From: Hydractinia symbiolongicarpus | Taxonomy: Eukaryota > Cnidaria > Hydrozoa > Anthoathecata > Hydractiniidae | Reading direction: 5' to 3' | Length of the DNA stretch: 64,000 bases | NCBI RefSeq assembly: GCF_029227915.1 | Contig: NC_079882.1 | Coordinates: 22,263,001-22,327,000 of the forward strand | Shown: piece by piece, positions 13,001 to 25,300 of the stretch | How positions within the stretch are numbered: the stretch's first letter is position 1 | Layout of the letters: each line of letters starts with the position of its first letter | Program-made: the position numbers and the translations under genes | The notes under the pieces: generated by a model | Databases searched by the model: none | The model's input: the letters and a program-made list of their open reading frames with translations, nothing else | What the model was told of the DNA's origin: nothing

Positions 13001-16000
13001 GTCAAAGAGGTTTCTTGACATTTTTCCTGATGGGATTCAGTAAGTAGAAAACAAATAAATAACATGTAAATACTTTCCTCTTAAACCGGGTACTATGTTT
13101 TATTTATAGTATGAACTTTTGTTCCTTACCTTAAATTTTGCATATTTTGGCCTTTTGGCTTGTCTGTCTTTAAAATTCAAATACAGTCCCTAGTTTACAA
13201 ACTTGCCAGAGAACTGCTTATTGCAGCTGTTGATTGCGAAATGTTATGTTATATTAAAAAACTTACGGGTTTGTGCAATATGTAACCCAAAATATGGGTT
13301 GTTAGATTTTCACCAACAAAAACGTTGACGCACTGCAATTTTACATGTAGATATATGGAAGGAGGTATCGATTCTGGCTTCGTTCATGTTGACAGAAATG
13401 CTTATGTGAAACGCTTGTTGCATGTGAAAGGAAAAAGGAACATCCGAATCGAGCAGGTAAATGAACGTAATTTTATTTTTGCAATACCATGATTTACTTT
13501 ACCAAGGCGGTACACAAAATTTTGTATTTGCAAGCTGAACACAAAGTAGAAAAAAAGATAAACAGATTGTTCTATAGAAAATGCATGTGTACAGGTATTT
13601 TTAACGTCTGACATTTTAAAACTAAAACCTTATATTTTGAGGAGTCCCTGACACCTTCTATTCCAAGGTGGCTACCAGCTATAACATTTAGAATTCCCCT
13701 GTACGTAACTTTAGGTCGAACTTTCGTACAAATCCTTAAATCATGGTGACGTATTTATTCTTGATGATGGTAAAACAATATATTGTTGGAATGGAAAAGA
13801 TTCTAGTAAGCGGGAACGAATAAAGGTACGAATGAATTTGTAACTAAACATTTTTACAGCTGTGCAGGAGAGTACTGTTATATGTGAAGACATGTGGAGG
13901 AGAGCACTGTTTCATGCGTAGTCGCTAGTAGTGGTACCTTTCTTAAAAATGTTAGCTGATAACAAAATTTGTTAAAAAGAGATCATGGAAGCACGAGCCA
14001 ATAGGATTTTATGTTTTCTATATATACCCTTTTGCCACTAATTTATTAAAAAAACTTGACTGGTTACATCTGGGAACTCATGAAGCGGTATTGATTTCAG
14101 GCTGCGGAAATTGCTCGCAAAATAAAAGATGACGAAAGAGGAGGAAAAGCAAGAGTTGTTTTAATTGGTCAGTCTATTTTTTTATTCTTCTATTTTTTTA
14201 TTGTCATGTAATAATATCCTTTAAAATTATCATTTTGCATACTCTACATATTTTAGATTCAGGATACGATCCAGATAACAGTTTCTTCAAAGCACTAGGT
14301 GAGAAAGGACCAATCAAATCAGCCGAAGAAGGGGGCGACGACGTAGAATTTGAAAAACAAAGCAAAATCGAGATAGCTCTATACAGGTGAAAACGGGTAT
14401 TGGCTATAGCAGGAGACGTTATATATTAATCAATTCTGTTCTTACCTTAACATATCTCATTTCCTTTTTTTAGAGTGTCTGATGCCAGCGGGGATTTAAA
14501 AATTGAAGAATGCGCCCGACCACCTCTGAAAAAAGAAGACCTCGATACCGACGATTGTTTCATATTGGACAGCGGTCCATCAGGAGTGTTCAGTTGGATA
14601 GGAAAAGGCTGCACAATAAACGAGAAAAAAGCTGCAATGAACAATGCTATGGTAAGCTGTTTTTACTTATAAAAGCTTGCTGCCTATTGAAGCGTCATGG
14701 CGCTCAATGTGTCCAATTTCCATTGAATTAAAGATGCGAGTGTTTTTTTGAGATTTTATTGGTTGTTAAAAAAGTTGTCCGCAATATGACTCTTTTTTTG
14801 CAGCGTTTTATCAAGAAAAAAGGATATCCAAACTATACCCAAGTAATGAGAGTGGTAGAAGGCGGAGAGACACCTCTTTTCAAATCCTTTTTCTCAAATT
14901 GGGTAACAACCGCAGACCAACTTGCAATGGGAATCATGGATAAGAGTAACATTGGTAAGTTATTTTTTCCACGAGAAGGTCATGCTCCTGAGAAACAAAA
15001 TTAACCATGCTTCAATTGATATTTTTAGCTGCTTACAATACAAGCCAATTTGAGGTGAATTCCTTGCACGCAAGAGCGCAAAAAGCCAAAGAAACCCTTG
15101 TAGATGATGGCAGTGGAACGGTTAAGGTGGTGATATTTTCTTGAACAAATGTGTTACTGTTGTCGTAAAGTTCGGTTAAAATATAAGTATTTGAAGAGAA
15201 AATGTAAGATTTCGTTGTAATATTTTAGATATGGCGGATTGAGAAGTTTAGAAAAATAGATGTCCCTGAAAAAGAACATGGTGTGTTTTATGAAGGAGAT
15301 TGTTATGTTATCTTGTACACATATCAAGTGAAGAAATATGAAAAACATATTATTTACTACTGGCAGGTAAGAAGTCGCTTCTTTTACACTGTGCTTCTTA
15401 GTCATTGGATGTTCGAATTTTTTGTTGCGTCAGGAGAGATAAACAACGGAGTCGTCCGTATTTCTTTTTAAAGTTTTGATTCTTTGTGTTATTTCTATGC
15501 AGGGATTAAAAAGTTCGACGGATGAAAAAGGTGCTTCTGCCATTATTGCGCAGCAAATAGACGACGAAATGGGAGGGTCACCAGTTCAAGTAAGTTAAAA
15601 CAAATTAGCATTTGACAATACTCGGTTATTACATGAAAGTAAATTTTAATCACATATTTTTAGGTACGCGTTGTTCAAAACAAAGAACCTGAACATTTCT
15701 TGCGAGTTTTTAAAGGACGAATGATTGTGATGAAGGTAAATGTTTTGCATATGACAGTAACGATCGTAAATCACTCAGCCAGGAGAATGATCCAGAAAAC
15801 TGTTTTTGTCGAAAATTATAATTTGTTTTTCTTCTATTCATTTGAAGACTTACTTTAGGTGAATAAAATTTGTTTTAATCACCCCTTCTGCCTCTATTAC
15901 CTAGAGGGTACACTGAAAAACATTTTTAGAGAAGAAATGTGTTTAAATTTTAAAAATCTCTCACAGGGTGGAATTGAAAGTGGATTTCGCAAACGTTCTA

Positions 16001-18427
16001 ACAGTCAAAGCGAGCAATCAAAAGCAGCTGAAGGGGTCCAACTGTTTCACATTCGTGGTACAACAGAATTCAACACGCGTGCTGTCGAAGTGATTGGACG
16101 AGCTGCATCTCTTAATTCGAATGATGTTTTCTTATTGAAAACAGAAGAGAAAGCTTTCATGTGGGAAGGATCGGTAGGCAACACTTATTGTTATTACTAA
16201 CATAAATTAACATGTAAGAAGCTTTTTGATGTGTTTTAACTTTGTAGGGTGCGAGTGAAGATGAAAAAGAATTTGCTGAAGTAGTTGCCGATTACGCAGC
16301 GCCTGACGGGTAATATATCACAGTCAATAGGTACACTCAGATTTGCCTTGCGAACAAAATAAAAAAAAATTTAAAATAATTTTAGAGACTTAGTGATTGT
16401 GCGGGAAGGCAAAGAAACCAAAGAATTTTGGGAATTAATTGGTGGTAAAGAAGAATATGCTTCAATGCCGAGATTGGCGGTAAGTGAAACGATTAAAAAC
16501 ATTTACAATTCGACCAACATTCATGGAATACATTACAAAACAATTTTTTTGTTATTTTCAGGAAGACAAGCCTGTTTTCCCGCCAAGACTCTTTCAATGC
16601 TCAAATGCGAGTGGAAGATTTTGGGTTGAAGAAATATTTGATTTTGATCAGGATGTAAGTTCCATAATGTCGCTACAACAACAGCTGTCTTATGCAAGTT
16701 ACCGTGGTGCTCTTTTCAATTTTGGCATGATTTTTTTTCTTTTAGGATTTGTGCGAGGATGATGTCATGTTACTGGACACGTATGACGAGGTTAGTATTT
16801 AATCCAAGGCTGGTGGACAAGGAAGGTCAATTTTACCCTTTTTCAGCCCTATAAACAAGAAATTTTAGAAATTCGAATTACAAAAATCCAGATTTTTTTA
16901 ATTAAATGTGTATTTGATTATTACGTAGGTTTTCGTTTGGATCGGAAGTGGCGCAAATTTTATCGAGAAGAAAAATGCGTTGGAGGGAGCAGTGGTAAAA
17001 ATTCTTTTGTTACTTATCTTAAATACATATTTATTTATAAAATATTTAATACAAATAAACCAATATTTATTTATTAATATAGATTTGTACAAGTATACAT
17101 CACAGTATACAATGCTCATAGACTTGACATTTATTTGTTATTTTAGTAGATTTACGTCATGTCGTGAAATAATATACAGGCACATTTGCGCACAACAAAA
17201 CTCAATCAAAATATTAACGTAAAGATTTTTCACCCTTGCGCGCTGTGACAAAAATAATCTCGTAAATAGAAGAAAAAATAAGCCCTAGGAATGAGAATAC
17301 TTAAAAATATGATTAATAAGTTGGGCGATTTTAAAGAGGGCGTAGATCAGAAGGGCGTAGGACAGAAGGGCGTATCTACGATTAATTGTTTTTATCAACA
17401 TTATATTTAGTCGTACATCAAGGGCGACACCACTGGTCGAACAGTCGAAACTACCAGCATCTTGCAAGTCAAACAAGGATTTGAACCGCTCAATTTTACT
17501 GGGTATTTTTGGGCCTGGGATCCAGAAAAATGGAGCGTAAGAAATTTTATAATATCTTCCGATTATTTCTTGTTTTATTGACACATATCTCACAAAAGTT
17601 TATATATGTTTATAGAAGGGAATGAGTTATGAAGAATTAAAGAAGCAACTTGGAGAAGAAAATGTAGCGATTACTAGTGTAAATGACGTAAGTAGTGCCC
17701 ATGCTTCTTAGCAACTTAGTACTTAATCCTGCTACGCATAAGTCTTGTATTCGTTACATCATGCAAAAAGATTTTCAGGGAGAGTCTTCCTAAATGCTAA
17801 GAAATATCATAACGAACCAAACCAAGGCCGTAGCAGAAACCAAGTGTATTCTTTTTTGGGGGGAGGGGGATGGAGTACAAATCAAGAGAGTTATGATAAG
17901 CATCACTTACCATGATCGGTATTTTTCTTAAGAAGAGGGAATGCAGGTGCCTTTTACCTGCTACGACCCTGTCTTCTGTTACATAAGTAGCAAATTACAA
18001 ATGCCAATTGTCTCGCACGAAATTTCTTAGCGCATGCGAGTTTTTTAAAGTTTGTTTCCTCATCGTAGCACAAACAGCATATAACTGATTATTACTTTTT
18101 TATAATCTCTATCGTAGGAACTGGAGAAATATAACAAGGAGTATCCATACGCACAGCTCTCACAAAAAGATCTCCAGTTAGATGGAGTTGACCCGTGCAA
18201 CAAAGAGGTACACTCCGCTTTTCTGATATCATCAATACTTTACTTTCTCTTTTATAGCTATACATTTATATCAAATTATTTAAAAAAATTCGGGGTTTTA
18301 TTTCTTTCTTTAGAAACATCTATCAAACGCTGAATTTGAAAAATATTTCAAGATGACGAAGGAAGAGTACGAAAAAGTAAAACCTTGGAAGAGGGAGATG
18401 TTGAAAAGAAAATTAAAACTATTTTAA
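10008..18427 (+). CDS. Villin (six gelsolin-like repeats plus headpiece), complete, 25 exons
   Basis: Villins cap, sever and bundle actin filaments, in microvilli and related structures. The joined exons encode 817 aa, close to vertebrate villin/advillin (about 820). The protein opens with an acidic leader and the gelsolin-repeat motif G-L-E-I-W-R-I-E (residues 18-25). Later repeats carry [17 protein letters not shown], a fourth-repeat IWRIEKF start (about 397), YVILYTY, SGFRKR and [17 protein letters not shown]. The last exons encode a headpiece ending in ...[13 protein letters not shown], with the family-typical Trp and C-terminal Leu-Phe. The usual K-K-E-K of the actin-binding helix is altered to K-R-K-L-K. 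ATG at 10008 is the first codon of the family-typical N-terminus. It directly follows a pyrimidine-rich CTCTCTCAAG, possibly a leader-splice acceptor. Villin rather than gelsolin, because of the headpiece. Confidence 0.96.
11164..11432. mobile_element. MITE with about 45-bp terminal inverted repeats, in villin intron 1
   Basis: The left end begins GTTTACATTTTTCGCAGC. The right end is its reverse complement with small differences (GCTGCGGAAAATGTAAAC). Similarity continues inward through CCTTTTGGC and TTAACAA-like blocks. The flanks may share ATT as a 3-bp target duplication. There is no coding capacity. Confidence 0.75.
12176..12246 (+). repeat. Dispersed 70-bp repeat, copy 2
   Basis: Same orientation and about the same length as the copy at 9229-9299, sharing CTCATAAATAAAATTGAAAC and GTCTAAGTAGGTGTGGCCAT. 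It lies near the end of villin intron 1, about 140 bp before exon 2. Confidence 0.7.
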
Positions 18428-18716
18428 AAAATTAAATTATTGTTAACATAAAATTTAGATGAACAAGTAGCGTTGGACCAGGCAAGCAATTAGCAAGAAT
18501 AATTTTTGATGACCAGAATTAGTCCTTTTAATTTTAATTGTATTTCATGAGTACGTCACGATGCTTCGTGGAATTTGTTACTCGCACTTTAACTCGCCGT
18601 TAACTGCACCGCCATCATGGTACTAATGACGTCATTCTATTGTATCAATAATATGTCATTGTAAAAAAACATTGTATATATTGTTATATTGACTATTCTT
18701 TCTTTTTTTAAATGCA

Positions 18717-18722
18717 AATAAA
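18717..18722 (+). terminator. Poly(A) signal AATAAA of the villin gene
   Basis: AATAAA about 290 nt after the villin stop codon, followed by a T-rich stretch. It gives the transcript a plausible 3' end about 0.65 kb before the convergent macro/TIR gene's stop. Confidence 0.65.
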
Positions 18723-19387
18723 ACTTCTTTTTCATCAATGACTTTTTTTTTTACTACTTCTGTCCTGCAAAAGAAAGCCAACTGCAGGGACAAAATGTGA
18801 CTGCAATTAGAAAAACGCGTGATTTCGACGGTTTCAAATCACCAAAATTACTTTTTTGACACTAGACCTTTTATTAGTAAGAACTATTCTTCCGAGGTAC
18901 ATGCAAACACCACTTCTTTTCTCCCTAACTTTATCCTAGGAGACTAAAAGGATTTACTTACAAGAGTCTTGCGGGATGATTGCTTCAGCTTGAAAAACAA
19001 AACAAAGCAAAGTGGATATAAAAATGTTATTTTTAAAGCAAATATAAATGCTTAAATATAGTGCATATATAAATATAAATATTAAATCAAAAATATTTTT
19101 AAGAATTTTTTTAAAATTCTTAAAAATTTTTTTTAAAATCATTAAATTTTCAGTCAATTATTAGTCAGTAATTTTTAAATAAATTCAATTAGTTTATAAA
19201 CATCAAGAATGCTTCAGCTATGCAGCAAAGAGCTACTAGCTTCAGATTATAATTCAAATAAAAAATAATTTTGATAATTTTATACGGAATATACTAAAAT
19301 TAAAATCAGAAACAAATATATTATCACAAATATAAATATAAATAATAAAAACAGAGGAAAGTGACCCTCACAGATTTTTTTTAATTT

Positions 19388-22300
19388 TTAGGTGACGGAA
19401 CATATTATACTTTTTTTCTTTATTTTATTTTGATAATTTGTTGTCCTAGGTTCTTGTTTATCATTAATTTCATGAGCAGTGCTGCTCGCCACATCATCCA
19501 GAATATTAGCCTGCTTTTTACCAGCAGTATTTTGCGGAACGATTTTAAGATTCTCCGTTGCATCAATACTTTCAACAGCTACTTTATATTCACTTGAATT
19601 CACTCTATTTTCTTGATTATTATTATTTTCTGAATTTTTCACATCGTCATTAATTATAGAAACATTTTTATCTACAGTAACCATCTTTGTAAAGTCCTTA
19701 TTGGAAGTCTCGCTTCCATGTTGAACGATTTCGGGTTCAGCAATTGCGTGGCCGGAATTTGTTGCTGAAAAAAGAATCGGAGTTAGATCCGATGTCGCTT
19801 CCTCGCCGTTTCTTGCTTTAAAGAAACTCCAATCTTCCAATTCTCTCATGCTGACTAAGGTTTTAAAGGAAGACATAACTCTAACAGAATTTACAAGCAG
19901 ATTGGCGATAACGATGGCGGAAAAAGACAAGCAGGATACTATTGGATCACCATCTAACTGTGTTAACCAATACTTATCAAGTACTGAAAACAAACAAAGT
20001 GCTATTTGTGGATACACAGGAGAAACAGGTAGGTGATCCACCACAATAGGAAACATTACCAATTCATCAGCATATCTGTGTCTACACAACGCTGTGTTAA
20101 ACTCCTCCATAAGCTCCGGAGATTTGACGTATTTTTCAGATAGTAAAGGCACAACCATCTTACCTTCGTCGATAACATGCAAGCGAACAGACTTCTCGTT
20201 AGCAGGAGACGGAGAAGAGATTTTTATGCTGGGGATATGTTTACATAAGTTGACAATCAAATTGTTAGCAGCTGCTGAATCGTCTCTATGGTAACTTAAG
20301 ACTACATCAAATTTTGTCTTACTTATGTATTGAAGAGATTGGAGAGATTTCTCATCCAGAAAATCAACGCCTTTGATTATAGGAAATTTTTGTTTAGCGA
20401 ACTCTTGTCTCCAGATGCTTGAAATATGTTGAATACTAAGAACTGCATTAGAAGGTTGCAACGTGTGATCGTACCCTAAAAAGAAAAAAAAGGTGTCGTA
20501 AAAACGAATCTTTACTCCATCATTGCAAGGCAAGACCAGGGTTAATATAGACAAACCGTGTTTGTCAACATTTAAGTTTTCCTTATTTTATGGCGTTAAA
20601 GTTTTTTTCAATACAATTTTGGCATATTTCAAATTTCTTGACCACACAGACAAAAAAATATCACCAAATGAAAAATTTCTAAAGATTGACAAAAATGCAC
20701 GCAAAGTTTTTGCTTTCTTTTTAAAAATATTCGCAATTCAAGGTTTTAAAAGTTCTTTTCAAGGGAATGAGGTTTTTTAAAATCACACACAACCCGAGAC
20801 ATAAATCAGTGGAAAGGGGGACGAAAGTTTCGAAAATCGTTATCACGACCCATTGAGAAAGCTGCCTGTTAAAATGCACTCCGAATTTGTCGGCACGTCT
20901 CAGTTCGTCATTTTTTTGATACTTCCAGGGAGTATTGTTTCATAATGTCCGCAGCTAACGCACCCTCGAGGTTCTTTACTTAGGTCTACACCCTGCCAAT
21001 GCTGTTTGGCCATTTCGAGAAATAGCCAAAGAACGGCTATTACGACAGATAATTGCCCGAGGTTGTACTTTCATTTTAAGGTCCGGCAGACACTAATAAA
21101 AAACTATTTGACCTCTTTTCTGCAGTCATATTAAGCTACTTACTATTTTCAATATCAATAATGCTGACGACTTGTTGAACTTTTGAACGCGTAAGTTTCT
21201 GGTCGGAGAAGTTTATAATGAAATTAGGCGTACACCACAACGGCCACACATCGACACTTTCAAGATTCACCTCGATTAAACGCGTTGTATAATTTGGATC
21301 TTCGTGCAGAGCGCGGGCAAGATTGTATTCTTCCTGGCAAACTTTAGAGTTCATATAGTTGGATGAAAGAAGGGAAAGAACAGCTTTGCTATTTTCTAAA
21401 TAGATAATAAAGTAAACTACAAAGAAATAAAAAGTACTTTCCCAGGAACAGAGACTTTTTTTCGAGGATCGGTCTACTTTTGATTTTTTAGAGATTTAAT
21501 TTTGCGGATTTATCTATTTTTATATTTAACTAGCATATTGTAGTGTGGGCAAGCTGTGCATTTCCAAAAAAAGTATTTCACAAATTTCACATTTTGATAG
21601 GACGGCAACGAAACCGCTCTTGTAGGAAATTTTGTCTACTTTCAGAAAAACCGATATAGAGGCCAAAAAATCACGAATAGCTTTTTAAAATGGTGAACCA
21701 GGACTAAAAAGGTTATTTGATTACCCATGGCTTATCACTTAGATATTTCTTCCTTGAACCGTTTATAGTATATTTTAACTAAAAACAGTACATTAACAGC
21801 ACAGCCTCCCTTTTGTGGTTGTTAGTAAAAAATATTTTCACGGACCTATTTTCACGGTTGTTCGGAAAATTCAGGAAATACAGAAAATATTCCTCCCTGA
21901 AAAAAATCCTTCCAATAAACCAATCACATCATATTCGATAACTAATGCTTAAGGAAATACAGCACTGGTTCCCTCGAACATTTCTTTTTCTTAATAAAGA
22001 TAATTTGAATTATAAAAATTTTGAGCAATACACGTTTCCCAAATTGCATGTTTTTTTTAAATTTCAGAATTTAGATGTTTTGGCTTTAGGATCATATTCA
22101 ACATCATTGAATTGGTGTGTGTGTGTACAAATTTTAACTTTAACCGACATGTGAAAATGTTATTAATGTTAGGGTCAAAATCTTCTTAATTTTGCACTTG
22201 TACTAAAAAGCCTCAGTTTTAAGCAGAGTTCGGTTACGACAAAATAAAAAACCTGTTGTAACAGGTTGTTTGTTTGCTCTATGAATCTGAAGATTACACA

Positions 22301-25300
22301 TTCTACCAAGTTTTAGGTGAGGATTTCAAAAAATCACATTCATTTTGTTTGAAAAAGTTTATAAGTAGCAGCGGTACATCAAAGAAAACTAATTCGGGAA
22401 AAGCATATTTACATATTTCAAACAACAGAATTAAATAAAAAATGAACATTTCACCCACCTATACTTTTGTACAATTTAGATTGCCAAGCAGACCCAGTGC
22501 GCAGGCCAGACTGGTCAATAAAAATATTCCAATCAGGTTTAATCTTCCTGATATAGTTGTAAGTTTTATTTGCTATCGTTGTATCTCTATGAGAATAGGA
22601 TATAAACACGTCATAGGAGTCATCGAGTGAAATCATTTTTTTCTTCAACAGATTCTTTTCCTTCTTCGATTCTTTTTTTTCAGTTCGAATGCAGGCTGAA
22701 ACGTTTGCACAAGCGGCTCGTATCATTTCAACACTGATTGGCCTAAAGGTAAAGTGAGAACATATGAACTTTTAGTTTGAAAATTTTAAATAAATGATGT
22801 TTTCCGGTTCACAAAAAAAATTACGTTAACATAAAGTAGAATTCACACATTCGTGTGAAATTCGAATTTACTATTTATCTACTTTCCAACATATTTCAAT
22901 TCGCTATTTTACGAAGACATCGCGAAATTGCGAAATTCATTTTTACGACACTTTTTGACTTTTAAAATACTACAAAAAGCCTTGGCATTTGATATCTGAG
23001 ACTTCTACGCATAGTGACGTACCTACAATCAACATATTGAATCAAACCCATATAAGTTGGCATCTGAGCTATTTCCTCAACATACAATGGAGCTAAATAA
23101 TCGCGGTTTGTTTGACGGGAGCAACACAAAGCGATATTATACTGTTCAATGCAGGATGTATCCTCTAAGTATTTAGGACTCAATATAGCCACAACTTTTG
23201 CACACACCAACATGAGCTAGAAAGAAATCAAAAAACGTACATTTTATGTCAATTTTTTTGGGTTGAATTTGATTCATAGAAAGAAATAAGTCAAAAAATT
23301 ATACCTGGTAGATCTCTTCTTGCCAAGACTGTTCTAAATTAATTTCTTGCCTTTTTGAGAAGATTCGTAGCTTTTTATGGTCTTTACTCAATGCTTGATA
23401 TACCATATCAGCAACTTTGCTATCACATGGGCTGTATGATAAATAAATATCATACTCAAAATTGCTGTCCTGCAAGTAAAAATTTTACACAATCAGCAAC
23501 TAGAAATTTTATAAGGAGAAAGCAACTTGAAATATCATTTAAAAGATTATTAGACATCAATTATCAATAACTCACTATTAAAGTCACATCATTCAATGTC
23601 CATATGTTCTTCCATTTTTCCTTCAACTCTTCAAAGTATCTTGTGAGTTGCAACACATTGTCATCGGGAGTGTCAGGATATCGAGTGTAAACAACAATCT
23701 TTAACACTTTTAAAGGTAAACCAACTTGCATCCAGTGAATTGTGGCTTCAACGATCAGTCTCAGCATTAGTTGTTTACTGTAACCCTAAAGAAATAGACA
23801 CTAACATTTAACATTTACAAACAAGAAACAAATTGATCATTTCTTCATTTCTTTTCTTCCTCCAACCATGGAGCAAGGTGTCATATAAATATAACTCAAC
23901 GAACTTTGCAACTGCATTGATAAAAATGCTCACAGAATACAAAAACTATTGCAATTAACAAAAAGGGCATGTCAAACATAATGACAACAGCCGATTTACA
24001 TTACTCTTTCTCTCTCTCTCTTCTGGTTCAAATTATGCCAAAAATTAAAAGTTTTGTTTTTAAATACTCTCAAAATAACCAGGATCTTTGAGTATAAAAA
24101 TTTAACTGCACAAAATTATGCTAACCTGGTCACCAGCAGCTAGAAGAGGCATGATAACCTTTAAGTCTTCATTTCGACAAAGCGAAATGAGTGATCGAAA
24201 CACCTCTCCAACAGTTGATGGAGGACGTGCATTTTTCTTAAATCCACCTTCAAAGCATAATATACGTTTAAATGGTAATCTGTCAGGTAATAATTTTGAC
24301 CACCAACAGGAGAATAATTTTCGAAGATCCTCTTCTTTATTTTTTGCTAATTCACGTACATTTATTTGCAGGTCTCTTCTTAATGCCCCGATTACGGAGG
24401 TGGGTGTTGCAGAGTAGTCACCTGCAAAACAAGAGAAATATTAAAAGTATTTAGCTTTCTTTTTGTAGGATGGAAACCAAGAAAATATAATTTATATTTT
24501 AAATTTGGATAAAAATTACAATTATTACAAACAACATATATAATGAAATTCGTATAATGACATTCTAAAATATCTTCACAAGAAAGAGAAAAAGCGGATT
24601 TGTGTTTCTTTTCTTTGTTCTGTTTTTTTGTAATCACTTTAAATATGTCAATAATTATAACAGAAAATGACTATATATATATCAAATAACTTTTATTTTT
24701 CCTAACGAAGATTTATATTTAAACAAATCTTGGATCTTTTTAATGCATAAGAGGAGCTTTTAAACCTGTTGGAGAAATTACAAAGATATAAATAAAATTA
24801 AAGGGAACCCAAGGTATAACACGATGCTGGATTTATATCATTGAGCTTAAAATTGATCATTGAGTCTTTCTTTTTAAATTTTTTTCTTTTCTTTTTGTTT
24901 TTAAGATACTTGCATTTGAAGAATTTCACATTCAATTATGCTGCATAAATTATGATGTCATATTTAAGTAAAAGCAAATTTTGACATTTTCTGTCATCAG
25001 TAATTTTTGACCTGTTAGAGGAAGTGCATTCAAATTTTTTCAATGCATAGGTATTACAAAGGTGAATTGATTAACATAATTTTTTTTGCCAAAATAACAC
25101 AAAATAACACTCGTTTGCTCGTCCCAGACCTCTTAATTTTTTACTGACCACCCAATAACTTGAGATCTGCAACTTGGTTTGCAATAAAATTTTTTGGGAA
25201 AACTTGTATAGGCTCCAATCTGAAGGATCGTTAACTTTGCCACATGGCTTACACGTTTTTTAAAATGGCTAAGCCAAGGTAGCTGGGCCATGGTGTGATT

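Larger units (their letters stand above)
10008..18427 (+). other. Exon map of the villin gene
   Basis: Coding exons read from GT/AG boundaries and reading-frame continuity: 10008-10082, 12388-12462, 12559-12624, 12727-12804, 12987-13039, 13351-13456, 13715-13825, 14101-14167, 14257-14386, 14474-14651, 14804-14954, 15029-15126, 15229-15366, 15503-15589, 15664-15735, 15967-16173, 16248-16309, 16386-16479, 16562-16654, 16746-16790, 16929-16994, 17411-17536, 17616-17687, 18118-18207, 18314-18427. The total is 2454 nt. Intron 1 (2.3 kb) is the longest and holds a MITE and the 70-bp repeat; most others are 70-450 bp. The exon 12 donor (GTGGTG) is the weakest. Confidence 0.88.
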
